Assembly (NCBI GenBank): GCA_965242565.1
Contig: OZ251457.1
Coordinates: 2,480,001-2,544,000, forward strand
Length of the DNA: 64,000 bases
Source of the DNA: CATQGW01 sp965242565
Lineage (GTDB): Bacteria > Chloroflexota > Dehalococcoidia > Bin125
Direction of reading: 5' to 3'
Both the position numbers and the translations under genes were made by a program. The first letter of the stretch is position 1, and each line of letters opens with the position of its first letter. The notes below the pieces were generated by a model, which was given only the letters and a program-made list of their open reading frames with translations, was not told where the DNA came from and ran no database searches. Positions 31,673 to 40,445 of this stretch are shown piece after piece.

Positions 31673-32106
31673 CCCTGCGGGGGTTCGGCGGTCTGGTAGT
31701 TGACCTGCCAGGCGATGCCGAAGCGATCCCTGCACGAACCGAAGTAGGCGCCCCAGAACATGTCCGCGAGGGGCATTGAGACTTCGCCGCCCTCGGAGAG
31801 TTTGGCGAACACGGCGTCGGCCTGCTCGCGGCTCTCGGGGTTGAAGGCGATCGAGAAGTTGGAGCCGGCGGCGGGCGCTCCCTCCGCCCAGGGCGGCGAG
31901 TCGCTGCCCATCAGGATGCTGTCGCCGACGGGCAGCGAGACATGCATCACCTGCCGCTTCACTTCGTCGGACATCGGCGGCATGTCGTCGGGCGGGCCGT
32001 CGGCGAAGGTTTGGAAGATCATGAACTCGCCGCCGAAGACGGAGCGGTAGAACTCGAACGCCTGGCGGCAGTTGCCGTTGAAGTCGAGGTACGGATTGAG
32101 ACTCAT
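31669..32106 (-). CDS. PhnB-like VOC family protein
   Basis: A 145-aa protein of the PhnB/3-demethylubiquinone group within the VOC fold: MSLNPYLDFNGNCRQAFEFY, GGEFMIFQTF, DSILMGSD and the closing WGAYFGSCRDRFGIAWQVN are hallmarks. Function is usually unassigned. GAGGAG precedes ATG 32106, and the open frame further upstream runs through a repeat element and is not coding. It is convergent with the ArsI/CadI gene. Confidence 0.92.
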   Translation of the reverse strand: MSLNPYLDFNGNCRQAFEFYRSVFGGEFMIFQTFADGPPDDMPPMSDEVKRQVMHVSLPVGDSILMGSDSPPWAEGAPAAGSNFSIAFNPESREQADAVFAKLSEGGEVSMPLADMFWGAYFGSCRDRFGIAWQVNYQTAEPPQG

Positions 32107-32231
32107 CGCAGGCTCCTCACGCACTCGCTGCCCCACTCGCCAATAACCTCGGCAGCAGTCCAAAACCCACTCTAAACACGCCCACACACAAGCCGCAATC
32201 CCGCCCCACCTCAGACCCCATCCCCAAGATC

Positions 32232-32314
32232 CGTCGCCCCAGACTTGATCTGGAGCCTGCCCCAGACCTGATCTGGGGGCCCAAACCCAACCCCGTCCCC
32301 AGCGCAAAAGCCCC
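32232..32314. repeat. Palindromic intergenic repeat, doubled copy
   Basis: Two adjacent palindromes, CCCCAGA-CTTGA-TCTGGAG and CCCCAGA-CCTGA-TCTGGGG, then CCCAAACCCAACCCCG and CAGCGCAAAAGCCCC. It fills the gap between the PhnB-like start and the aldolase stop. Same family as at 345-402. Confidence 0.75.
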
Positions 32315-32317
32315 GAC

Positions 32318-33160
32318 CTACCCCCCAACAGCCCACGGCGCCGTCAGCAACTCCACCGCAACCGCCCGCACCGCCGCCTCCCCGCCCCGCAGCGCCCCCC
32401 GCAAATCCCCCGGACGCTCCCCCAACCCCGCCCCAATCCCCTCCGCCATCGCCTCGTGCAACGCCGTCCCCACATTCACCTTCGCCACCCCCAACCCCGC
32501 CGCGTAGACCAAATCATCCTCCCCCAACCCCGACGCCCCATGCAGCACCAGCGGAACCTCCACCCGCTCCCCAATCGCCCGCAACCGCTCCCGCTGCAAC
32601 CCTCCCGCCGCCGGCGCCCCCCCGTGCGTATTCCCCACCGCCACCGCCAGCCAGTCCACCCCGCTCTCCGACGCAAACCGCCCCGCCTCGACCGGCTCCG
32701 TCCAGGCCGCCTCCCCCAGCGTCACCCCCTCCTCCACCCCGCTCACATGCCCCAACTCCGCCTCCAGCGCCAACCCCTGCCACGCCGCCAGCCCCCGCGC
32801 CTCACGCGCCAGCGTCACATGCCGCCCGTACGGCAGCGTCGAACCATCGATCATCAACGACGTAAACCCCGCCTCAATCGCCCCCCGCAACTCCTCCAGC
32901 GTGTCCGCGTGATCCAGATGCAGCCCGATCGGCGCGTCCACCTGTCCCGCCAACTCCCGCACCGCCGCCGCCGCAATCGCCGCCCCCCCGATCTGCGCCA
33001 ACCCCGCCCGGTTGAACTGCACCAGCACCGGACGACCCGTCGCCTCCGCCGCCTCAATCAGCCCGCGCGCCATCTCCACCGTCGACACATTGCCCGCCGC
33101 CACCGCCCGCCTGGCCGCAGCCGCCTCCGCCACCAACCCGCGACCCGAAACAAGCGGCAC
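32318..33160 (-). CDS. Class II fructose-bisphosphate aldolase family protein
   Basis: A 280-aa zinc aldolase (FbaA/GatY/KbaY type). Metal and substrate residues are seen in IGLHLDHADTLEEL, FTSLMIDGSTLPY, GVDWLAVAVGNTHGG and VPLVLHGASGLGEDD. It cleaves fructose- or tagatose-bisphosphate or a related ketose. The GTG at 33160 gives the family start VPLVSGRGL and has GGGAGAGG upstream; the longer frame has no homology. It is divergent from the sigma-factor gene. Confidence 0.92.
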   Translation of the reverse strand: MPLVSGRGLVAEAAAARRAVAAGNVSTVEMARGLIEAAEATGRPVLVQFNRAGLAQIGGAAIAAAAVRELAGQVDAPIGLHLDHADTLEELRGAIEAGFTSLMIDGSTLPYGRHVTLAREARGLAAWQGLALEAELGHVSGVEEGVTLGEAAWTEPVEAGRFASESGVDWLAVAVGNTHGGAPAAGGLQRERLRAIGERVEVPLVLHGASGLGEDDLVYAAGLGVAKVNVGTALHEAMAEGIGAGLGERPGDLRGALRGGEAAVRAVAVELLTAPWAVGG

Positions 33161-33243
33161 AGCCCTCTCCCATCCCCGGCGTTGATACACTTCCGCCCAG
33201 CGTCGGCCGCCCGGCTTCGGCAAGCGCCGCGCAGGAGAGCAGC

Positions 33244-33897
33244 TTGCCCGACCGGCCGCCCGAACAACTCGACGACGACGCACTCGCCGACCGCGCCCGC
33301 AACGGCGAACTCGACGCCTTTAACCTACTCGTCCGGCGCTACCAACGCCGCGTCTTCGGCCTCTGCCTCGGCATGCTCCGCTCCCCCGCCGCCGCCGAAG
33401 ACGCCGCCCAAGACGCCATGCTCGCCGCCTGGCGCGCACTCCACAGCTACCGCGGCGGCAACTTCCCCGCCTGGCTCATGCGCATCGCCGCCAACCGCTG
33501 CCGCGACGAACTCCGACGACGCAAACGACGCCCCTCCACCTCCCTCGACCGCATGCTCGACGAACACGGCGACGCCTGGTCCCCGCCCGACGACGGCCGC
33601 CCGCCCGATATCGCCGCCCTCGACGCCGAAACCGGACGCACCCTCCTCGCCGCCCTCCAACAACTCCCCGAAGAACAACGCCAAACCATCCTCCTGTCCG
33701 ATGTCCAGGGCTTGGCCTACCGTGAAATCGCGGACACCATGAACACCTCCGTCGGCACCGTCAAATCTCGCCTCAACCGCGCACGCGCACGCATGCGCCA
33801 ACTCCTCCTCGAAAGCGGGGAACTCAACCGCGCCCGCGAACGTCAAGCATTACGAGAGCGGATCGAAGCAACCCCGCGGAAAGGACGGCGCGCATGA
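33244..33897 (+). CDS. ECF-type RNA polymerase sigma factor
   Basis: A 217-aa sigma-70 family protein with region 2 (AFNLLVRRYQRRVFGLCLGML, then AEDAAQDAMLAAWRAL and FPAWLMRIAANRCRDELRRR) and region 4 (LLAALQQLPEEQRQTILLSD, then GLAYREIADTMNTSVGTVKS). The start is TTG with AGGAGAGCAGC directly upstream. The stop overlaps the anti-sigma gene by 4 nt, the usual layout for a sigma/anti-sigma pair. Its regulon is unknown; upstream sequence GATACACTTCC (about 33185) may include an autoregulated promoter. Confidence 0.94.
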   Translation: MPDRPPEQLDDDALADRARNGELDAFNLLVRRYQRRVFGLCLGMLRSPAAAEDAAQDAMLAAWRALHSYRGGNFPAWLMRIAANRCRDELRRRKRRPSTSLDRMLDEHGDAWSPPDDGRPPDIAALDAETGRTLLAALQQLPEEQRQTILLSDVQGLAYREIADTMNTSVGTVKSRLNRARARMRQLLLESGELNRARERQALRERIEATPRKGRRA

Positions 33898-35165
33898 CCC
33901 GCTGGCGCTTCTGGCGGCGCAACGCCCTCCGCGCCGACGCCTCCGCCTTCCTCGACGGCGAACTCCCCCCCGACCAACGCGACGACTTCGCGCGCGAAAT
34001 CGAACACTCCCCCGAACTCCGCGAATACCTCGCCGACCTCCAACTCATCCAATCCCAACTCGCCGTCCTCCGCGACGCACAACCCGGACGCTCGCTCGAA
34101 CTTACCGGCGCCGACATCGCACCCAAAACCCCGCGACTCATCAGCCTCCGCCGCCAACCGGCGCCCCTCCGCCTCCGCCTCGCCGCCGGCCTCACCGCCG
34201 CCGCCGTCGCCGGCCTCGCCGCCGTCGCCGCTTGGGACGCCTTCAACCTCGCCGGCCCAACCTCCGTCCAACCCGCCCCAACCGTCGCAACCCAAGCCCA
34301 AACCGCCGCCGCCCGGCCCCAATCAGCCTCCGCCGCCGCCCCGGAGTCCGCTCAAGCACCCACCCAGCAGTCCGCTCAGGAGTCCGCCCAACAGCAAACA
34401 TTCCAGCAGGCCGCCCAGCAAGAGGCCCAACAAGCAGCTCAGGAAGCAGCTCAGGGAGCGCAGCAAACCGCCCAGCAGCAAGCCGCCGCCGTCGCCGACA
34501 TCGCCGCCCAGCAACAACAAACCGCCCAACTCCAGAGCGAGCAGCAAGCCGCCGCCGCAGAACCCCGGCAAACCTCGCAGGCGCAGCAGGCAGCCGCGGC
34601 ATCCCCGCAGGCCGCCCAACAGCCCGACCCCGCCCGCCAGGCCATCACCGCCCGCGAACGCATCACCGACAACGACGCAGACAACGCAGAAGCAGCCGCC
34701 GCACCCCCCCTCCAGCAGCAAACCGCCGCCCAACAGTCCAGCCCCCCCCCCACCGACGACGCAACCCGCCAAGTCACCGAAGACGACCAGCCCGCCGAAA
34801 CCAGCCAGACGTCCGACACCCGGTCCGCATCTTCCACCGGCGCAGCCGCCCAAACCTCCGACAGCGGCCAACAGCCCGCCGCCTCGGACCCCGAGCCCCC
34901 ATCCCCCACCGAACAAAACGATGCATCAGAGCCCGCACCCGCACAGCAAGCCGCCCCCAACACCGAGCCCGCACCTACCGCCGCACAAACCCAACCCCAA
35001 CCAACCCCGCAAGCCGAGCCGACCACGCAAACCCCAACACCCCAACCCGAACCAACCCCCGCAACCACCTCCGAGCGCAGCTGGGAAACCCCCACCCAAA
35101 TCGCCCTCATCATCGCCGCCCTCACCGCCGCCCTCCTCACCCTCCTCGCCCGCCGCCGCACCTAA
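33894..35165 (+). CDS. Membrane anti-sigma factor with long Gln/Ala-rich segment
   Basis: A 423-aa protein. Residues 1-80 contain the anti-sigma-like helices (ADASAFLDGELPPDQRDDF, IEHSPELREYLADLQ) without the zinc His-Cys-Cys set. A membrane helix lies at about 93-112 (AAGLTAAAVAGLAAVAAW). Then comes about 280 residues of low-complexity Gln, Ala, Pro and Thr, and a second hydrophobic helix ends in ARRRT. This would display the low-complexity part outside the cell anchored at both ends. Overlap with the sigma gene (ATGA) supports the anti-sigma role. Confidence 0.7.
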   Translation: MTRWRFWRRNALRADASAFLDGELPPDQRDDFAREIEHSPELREYLADLQLIQSQLAVLRDAQPGRSLELTGADIAPKTPRLISLRRQPAPLRLRLAAGLTAAAVAGLAAVAAWDAFNLAGPTSVQPAPTVATQAQTAAARPQSASAAAPESAQAPTQQSAQESAQQQTFQQAAQQEAQQAAQEAAQGAQQTAQQQAAAVADIAAQQQQTAQLQSEQQAAAAEPRQTSQAQQAAAASPQAAQQPDPARQAITARERITDNDADNAEAAAAPPLQQQTAAQQSSPPPTDDATRQVTEDDQPAETSQTSDTRSASSTGAAAQTSDSGQQPAASDPEPPSPTEQNDASEPAPAQQAAPNTEPAPTAAQTQPQPTPQAEPTTQTPTPQPEPTPATTSERSWETPTQIALIIAALTAALLTLLARRRT

Positions 35166-35237
35166 CCATCCCCTCACCCCGCGCACCCCCCTCCACCATT
35201 TCCGCCCCTCACCCCCCTCATCCCCGCGCCCCCACTT

Positions 35238-35321
35238 CCGTCATACCCGCGCTTGCCGCGGAGCCTGCCCCCGGCTCGAACGGGGGGGCCAAACCCAACC
35301 CCGCCCGCAGCGCAAAGCCCC
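35238..35321. repeat. Hybrid palindromic intergenic repeat
   Basis: A truncated TACCCGCG-CTTGC-CGCGG module runs into CCCCCGGCTCGAACGGGGG and the conserved CCAAACCCAACCCCG with GCAGCGCAAAGCCCC tail. It lies in the 199-nt gap between the anti-sigma and HTH genes. It looks like a recombinant of the two repeat modules seen at 251-402. Confidence 0.65.
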
Positions 35322-35364
35322 AACCCCCGCCCAACCGTGATACCGTCGCCTCTCCCAATAGAAC

Positions 35365-36249
35365 ATGAGAGCGAGCACCCACATGCCCACCTCCCCCCAA
35401 CGACGCACCCGCATCCGCCGCGCCCACCAACTCCGCCAGCAAGGCAACACCCTCCGCCAAATCGCCCAACACCTCAACGTCGCCCACTCCACCATCGCCG
35501 ACGACCTCAAACTGCTCGAAACCCAACCCAACCAACTCACCGCCGCCATCGCCCACGACCTCCTGCTCGAACACACCCTCCAACTCCGCGACCGCGTCCT
35601 CAAACTGCGCAACCAGGACCCCCTCCACCCCCTCCAGCGCTTCCCCATCACCGACGAACTCGGCCGCAAGAAAACCCGCGCCTCCGAAGCCACCGCCGGC
35701 GAAATCGCCCGCTTCTACGCCCTCCACGAACGCGCCCTCAACCACGCCGAACGCGAATACCGCTACGCCCTCCAACAACTCGCCCACGCCGACCTCCAAA
35801 TCGACGCCGAACAAGACCCCCTCGACTACCCCGACGACCAACTCGCCGCCCAGGAACCCCCCGCCCAACCCGTGCAGCCCGCACAGCCGAACAACCCCGA
35901 ACAACCCCGAACAACCCTGAACAAATCCGAACACACCCCGACCATCCCCGACCGCGCAACACCCGACCGACCAGATAAGACCGTCCCCCAACCCGCCCCC
36001 GCACAACCTGTTGCACAACCCGCGCAACCCCGAACACACCCGAACGCACCCGCACAACCCCGACCGCCCGCCGAACGACTCACCCACGCCCAACTCACCG
36101 AACTGCTCGAAACCCACCCGCCCGACATCAACGCCCTCAACAACCTCCTCCGGCACCCCGAACGCTTCCCCGACTACCCCCCGGGCCTGCTCAACCTGTT
36201 CAAGGACATCATCGCCAAAGCCGTCAACGCCGCCCACAAGGCAGCCTGA
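35365..36249 (+). CDS. Helix-turn-helix protein with Pro/Gln-rich linker
   Basis: A 294-aa protein. Residues about 12-52 read as a HTH (IRRAHQLRQQGNTLRQIAQH, then LNVAHSTIADDLKLLE), similar to HTH_23/terminase-small-subunit domains. A helical middle part follows (ALHERALNHAEREYRYALQQ), then about 100 residues rich in Pro, Gln and Thr, and a short C-terminal helical domain (LTELLETHPPDINALNNLLR). It ends 36 nt before ribD in the same direction, so it could regulate the riboflavin operon, but this is inference. A downstream ATG (MPTSPQR) is an alternative start. Confidence 0.6.
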   Translation: MRASTHMPTSPQRRTRIRRAHQLRQQGNTLRQIAQHLNVAHSTIADDLKLLETQPNQLTAAIAHDLLLEHTLQLRDRVLKLRNQDPLHPLQRFPITDELGRKKTRASEATAGEIARFYALHERALNHAEREYRYALQQLAHADLQIDAEQDPLDYPDDQLAAQEPPAQPVQPAQPNNPEQPRTTLNKSEHTPTIPDRATPDRPDKTVPQPAPAQPVAQPAQPRTHPNAPAQPRPPAERLTHAQLTELLETHPPDINALNNLLRHPERFPDYPPGLLNLFKDIIAKAVNAAHKAA

Positions 36250-36285
36250 ACGCCCCCCGACCGCGAACCGTGCGACAATCGCCCC

Positions 36286-37839
36286 ATGCGCGGCGAACCC
36301 CAAACCGTCTCGCGCCACATGCAGCGCGCCTTCCAGCTCGCCCGCAGCGCGCTCGGCGCCACCAGCCCCAACCCCGCCGTCGGCGCTGTCATCGTCCGCG
36401 ACGGACAAACCGTCGGCGAAGGCGCAACCGCTCCACCCGGCGGCCCCCACGCCGAAGCCGCCGCGCTCCGCCAGGCCGCCCACCGCGCACGCGGCGCAAC
36501 CCTCTACACCACCCTCGAACCCTGCGCCCACCACGGCCGCACCCCCCCCTGCACCGACGCCATCATCCAGGCCGGCATCACCGCCGTCGCCATCGCCGCA
36601 CTCGACCCCGACATCCAGGTCGACGGACGCGGCCTCGCCCAACTCCGCCAGGCCCGCATCGAAATCATCCTCGGCGACGGCGCAGCCCAAGGCGCAACCC
36701 ACTACGAAGCCTACTTCCACCACCGCCGCACCGGACTCCCCTTCGTCGCCGCCAAATTCGCCGCCAGCCTCGACGGCCGCATCGCCGCCGTCGGCGGCGA
36801 CGCCCGCTGGATCAGCAGCCCCGACGCCCTCGCCTGGGCCCACCGCATCCGACCCACCCTCGACGCCATCCTCGTCGGCGTCCAAACCATCCTCGTCGAC
36901 AACCCCCAACTCACCGCACGACCCCCCGGCGCAACCCATCCCGTCCCCCAACCCCTCCGCATCGTGCTCGACAGCCGCGGACGCACCCCCCCCGACGCCC
37001 GCGTCCTCCACGACCAGGCCCTCGCCCCCACCCTCATCGCCACCACCCACGCCTCCCCACCCGCCTGGCGCGACCAAATCACCCAGCGCGGCGCGCAAAT
37101 CGCCCTCCTCCCCGACCACCACGGGCGCGTCTCCCTCCCCCACCTCCTCGAACACCTCGGACGCGAACGCGGCATCGTCCTCATGCTCGTCGAAGGCGGC
37201 GGCCAAACCCTCGGCTCCTTCCTCGACCAACGCCTCGTCGACAAAATCTACGCCGTCATCGCACCCATGCTCATCGGCGGCGACGCCCAAACCGCCGTCC
37301 GCGGCCGCGGCGCGCACCGCATCGCCGACGCCCTCCGCCTCAGCCACCCCAACATCCAGCAACTCGGCCCCGACCTCCTCGTCAGCGGCTACCCCTACGC
37401 CCCGGCCGACGCCGAACACATACGCCTCCGCCCCGCCGGCCCCCACGACGCCGAAGAAATCGCCGCGCTCCTCAACCCCGCCGACGGACGCGAACAAACC
37501 GACGCCCTCCTCGCCGCCGCCCGAAACGGCGACGCCGTGCTCTGGATCGCCGCCGGCGACGACGCCCCGCTCGACGGCTTCGCCGCCGCAATGCTCAACC
37601 CCAACGACGCCCAACTCTCCGCGCTCGCCGTCCGCCGCGCCGCACCGCCCGAACTCGCCAACCGCCTCCGCCAAGCCGTCGAAGCCTCCGCCGCCGGACG
37701 CGGACGCCCCTGGATCACCGCCCCGCCGCTCCTCCCCCCCGACCAACTGCGCAAAGCAGGCTACCGTTACTTCCGCAAAGACCACCGCGGCGGCGACCTC
37801 TTCATCAAGCCGCTCACCAACGGCGAGGAGCCCCGCTGA
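36286..37839 (+). CDS. ribD: Riboflavin deaminase/reductase RibD with C-terminal GNAT-like domain
   Basis: A 517-aa protein, about 150 residues longer than usual. The deaminase has zinc ligands in GGPHAEAAALRQA and LEPCAHHGRTPPCTDAI. The reductase domain (FVAAKFAASLDGRIAAVGGD to LLVSGYPY) ends near 367. Residues about 375-517 look like a GNAT fold: HIRLRPAGPHDAEEIAALL, AQLSALAVRRA, ELANRLRQAVEASAAGRG and LRKAGYRYFRK. The acetyl-CoA loop is degenerate. RibD converts the GTP cyclohydrolase product to ribitylaminopyrimidine phosphate. The stop overlaps ribE by 1 nt (TGATG). Confidence 0.93.
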   Translation: MRGEPQTVSRHMQRAFQLARSALGATSPNPAVGAVIVRDGQTVGEGATAPPGGPHAEAAALRQAAHRARGATLYTTLEPCAHHGRTPPCTDAIIQAGITAVAIAALDPDIQVDGRGLAQLRQARIEIILGDGAAQGATHYEAYFHHRRTGLPFVAAKFAASLDGRIAAVGGDARWISSPDALAWAHRIRPTLDAILVGVQTILVDNPQLTARPPGATHPVPQPLRIVLDSRGRTPPDARVLHDQALAPTLIATTHASPPAWRDQITQRGAQIALLPDHHGRVSLPHLLEHLGRERGIVLMLVEGGGQTLGSFLDQRLVDKIYAVIAPMLIGGDAQTAVRGRGAHRIADALRLSHPNIQQLGPDLLVSGYPYAPADAEHIRLRPAGPHDAEEIAALLNPADGREQTDALLAAARNGDAVLWIAAGDDAPLDGFAAAMLNPNDAQLSALAVRRAAPPELANRLRQAVEASAAGRGRPWITAPPLLPPDQLRKAGYRYFRKDHRGGDLFIKPLTNGEEPR

Positions 37840-38468
37840 TGTTCTCCGGCATCATCGAAGAAGTCGGCGCAGTCGCCGAGGCCGACCGCGGCCTCCTCCG
37901 CATCCGCGCGCCCAAAATCCTCGCCGACGCGCAACTCGGCGACAGCATCGCCATCAATGGCGTCGACCTCACCGTCGCCCGGATCGACGGCCCCACCTTC
38001 CTCGCCAACGTCATGCCCGAAACCTACCGACGCTCCAACCTCGCCTCCCTCACCCCCGGCGCCCGCGTCAACCTGGAGCGCTCCGTGCGCCCCACCGACC
38101 GCCTCAGCGGGCACATCGTCCGCGGCGTCGTCGAAGGCCGCGGACAATTCCGCAGCGCAACACCCGAAGCCGACGCCGTCATCGCCGCCTACCACGCCCC
38201 CCCCGAACTGCTCCGCTTCATGATCGTCAAAGGCCCCATCGCCATCGACGGCGTCAGCCTCACCATCGTCTCCAAAGACAGAACGGGCTTCGCCGTCTCC
38301 CTCGTCCAATACACTCAACAACACACCAACCTGCTCGACCGCCGGGCGGGCGACGAGGTCAACCTCGAAACCGACATCCTCGCGCGCTACGTCGACGCCC
38401 TCCTCGAAGCGCGCCAAACCGGCGACCCACCCACGCTCGACCCCGCGGGAGGAGAGGCGCATGGCTGA
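37839..38468 (+). CDS. ribE: Riboflavin synthase alpha subunit
   Basis: A 209-aa two-barrel riboflavin synthase that dismutates 6,7-dimethyl-8-ribityllumazine. The N-terminal MFSGIIEEVGAV is diagnostic; each barrel repeats the motifs SIAINGVDLTV / AIDGVSLTIV and LSGHIVRGVVEG. The C-terminal helix follows VNLETDILARYVDALL. It starts in the ribD stop and overlaps ribBA by 8 nt. ribE naming follows the ribD-ribE-ribBA-ribH convention (ribC in some species). Confidence 0.96.
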   Translation: MFSGIIEEVGAVAEADRGLLRIRAPKILADAQLGDSIAINGVDLTVARIDGPTFLANVMPETYRRSNLASLTPGARVNLERSVRPTDRLSGHIVRGVVEGRGQFRSATPEADAVIAAYHAPPELLRFMIVKGPIAIDGVSLTIVSKDRTGFAVSLVQYTQQHTNLLDRRAGDEVNLETDILARYVDALLEARQTGDPPTLDPAGGEAHG

Positions 38469-39891
38469 CAACGACACCAACACCGCCGCCCCAACCGCAC
38501 CCGAAGACACCGCCCCGCAACCGGCCCCCACTCCCGCCCCAAAGCGTGCCCCCGCCAAACCTCGTGCCAAACCTCGCGCCAAATCACGCCGCAAGCCCCG
38601 CGCCCGCAAATCCCCCTTCTGCACCGTCGAAGAAGCCGTCCACGCCTTCAGCCAGGGCGAACCCCTCATCATCACCGACGACGAAGAACGCGAAAACGAA
38701 GGCGACCTCGCACTCCCCGCCCAATTCGTCACCTCCGACACCATCAACTTCATGGCCACCCACGGCCGCGGCCTCATCTGCATCGCCATGGACGGACAAC
38801 GACTCGACCAACTCGGCCTCCGCCTTATGGTCGATGAACCCCAAAACACCGCGCCCCTCGGCACCGCCTTCACCATCAGCGTCGAAGCCCGCACCGGCGT
38901 CTCCACCGGCATCTCCGCCCCCGACCGCGCACGCACCGTCCAGGTCCTCATGGACCCCAACTCCACCCCCGAAGACCTCGTCCGCCCCGGCCACATGTTC
39001 CCCCTCCGCGCCCGCGACGGCGGCGTCCTCGTCCGCGCCGGTCAAACCGAAGCCAGCGTCGACCTCTGCCGCCTCGCCGGCCTCCAGCCCGGCGCCGTCA
39101 TCTGCGAAATCATGAAGCGCGACGGCGAAATGGCCCGCCTCCCCGAACTCATCCGCTTCTCCAAACGCCGCAAAATCAAAATGATCTCCGTCGAACAAAT
39201 CATCCAATACCGCCTCCGCACCGAACAACTCGTCGAGCGCGTCTCCGAAGCCGCACTCCCCACCGCCCACGGCACCTTCAACCTCGTCGGCTACCGCCCC
39301 CGCGGAACCAACGACGAACACGTCGCCCTCAGCATGGGCCAGGTCGACAGCGGCGAACCCACCCTCGTCCGCGTCCACTCCCAGTGCCTCACCGGCGACG
39401 TCTTCAGCTCCCAGCGCTGCGACTGCGGCGAACAACTCGACATCGCCATGCGCATGGTCGCCGAAGAACGACGCGGCGTCATCGTCTACATGGCCCAGGA
39501 AGGACGCGGCATCGGCCTCCACAACAAAATCGCCGCCTACGCCCTGCAAGACGCCGGCCTCGACACCGTCGAAGCCAACCTCGCCCTCGGCTTCGCCGCC
39601 GACCGACGCGACTACGGCATCGGCATGCAAATCCTCCGCGACCTCGGCGTCTCCCGCATCCGCCTCATCACCAACAACCCCGCCAAACGCCACGGCCTCG
39701 CCGGCTACGGACTCGAAATCATCGAGCGCGTCCCCGTCATCGCCCAGGCCAACCCGCACAACGTCCGCTACCTCACCACCAAACACGAAAAAATGGGCCA
39801 CCTCCTCGACCCCGACGCCCTCGAAGCCACCGAAGCCGCCGAAGAACCCGACGACCAACCCCCGCCGCGACGACGCGCGGCCATCGGCTGA
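38461..39891 (+). CDS. ribBA: 3,4-dihydroxy-2-butanone-4-phosphate synthase / GTP cyclohydrolase II
   Basis: A 476-aa bifunctional enzyme supplying both riboflavin precursors. The RibB half has ITDDEERENEGDLALPAQ, HGRGLICIAM and STGISAPDRARTV. The RibA half has the zinc Cys in SQCLTGDVFSSQRCDCG and the YMAQEGRGIGLHNKI loop. Residues about 28-50 are an unusual Lys/Arg/Pro/Ala-rich extension (KPRAKPRAKSRRKPRARK) before the catalytic core. The stop overlaps the ribH start. Confidence 0.96.
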   Translation: MADNDTNTAAPTAPEDTAPQPAPTPAPKRAPAKPRAKPRAKSRRKPRARKSPFCTVEEAVHAFSQGEPLIITDDEERENEGDLALPAQFVTSDTINFMATHGRGLICIAMDGQRLDQLGLRLMVDEPQNTAPLGTAFTISVEARTGVSTGISAPDRARTVQVLMDPNSTPEDLVRPGHMFPLRARDGGVLVRAGQTEASVDLCRLAGLQPGAVICEIMKRDGEMARLPELIRFSKRRKIKMISVEQIIQYRLRTEQLVERVSEAALPTAHGTFNLVGYRPRGTNDEHVALSMGQVDSGEPTLVRVHSQCLTGDVFSSQRCDCGEQLDIAMRMVAEERRGVIVYMAQEGRGIGLHNKIAAYALQDAGLDTVEANLALGFAADRRDYGIGMQILRDLGVSRIRLITNNPAKRHGLAGYGLEIIERVPVIAQANPHNVRYLTTKHEKMGHLLDPDALEATEAAEEPDDQPPPRRRAAIG

Positions 39892-40379
39892 TGCCCCGCA
39901 TCCACGACGGCGCAGCGCCCCCGGACCCCGAACACGGGCCCGCCGCCGGACTCCGCTTCGCCGTCGTCGTCTCCCGCTTCAACGACTTCGTCACCGCCAA
40001 ACTGCTCGACGCCTGCCTCGACCACCTCCGCGACGCCGGCGCAGCCGACAACGACATCGACGTCTACTGGGTCCCCGGCGCATTCGAAATCCCCCTCGCC
40101 GCCCAAGCCTGCGCCCGCACCCAACGCTTCCACGCCGTCATCTGCCTCGGCGCCGTCATCCAGGGCGAAACCGACCACTACCGCCTCGTCGTCGACGAAG
40201 CCGCGCGCGGCATCGCCCGCGTCGGCCTCGACACCGGCATCCCCTGCATCTTCGAAGTCCTCGCCACCCAAACCGTCTCCCTCGCCCTCGCCCGCGCCGG
40301 CGGCGACGCCGGCAACAAAGGCCGGGAAGCCGCCCAGGCCGCCATCGAAACCGCCCGCCTCCTCCGCGCCATCACCTAA
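39891..40379 (+). CDS. ribH: 6,7-dimethyl-8-ribityllumazine synthase
   Basis: A 162-aa lumazine synthase that joins the RibD- and RibB-derived precursors. Key segments: VVVSRFNDFVTAKLLDACL, VYWVPGAFEIPLAAQ, LGAVIQGETDHYRLVVDEAA (with the catalytic His after ETD) and GIPCIFEVLATQTVSLALAR. The ATG overlaps the ribBA stop (TGATG). The frame is open far upstream inside ribBA, but that part is a shadow. It closes the four-gene operon; no FMN riboswitch is visible upstream of ribD. Confidence 0.96.
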   Translation: MPRIHDGAAPPDPEHGPAAGLRFAVVVSRFNDFVTAKLLDACLDHLRDAGAADNDIDVYWVPGAFEIPLAAQACARTQRFHAVICLGAVIQGETDHYRLVVDEAARGIARVGLDTGIPCIFEVLATQTVSLALARAGGDAGNKGREAAQAAIETARLLRAIT

Positions 40380-40445
40380 CCACCCCAACGCCCACGCCCT
40401 ACACCGTCATCCCTGCCAAAAATTCCGTCATTCCCGCCCCCTTCC

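Noticed and set aside
36250..36285. FMN riboswitch upstream of ribD
   Set aside because: Only 36 nt separate the HTH gene from ribD and no RFN-type conserved stems are visible there or within the preceding 200 nt.
36011..39115. 1034-aa plus-strand frame across the rib operon
   Set aside because: Ser/Pro/Thr-rich shadow of ribD-ribE-ribBA in another frame, while the rib proteins show clear catalytic motifs.
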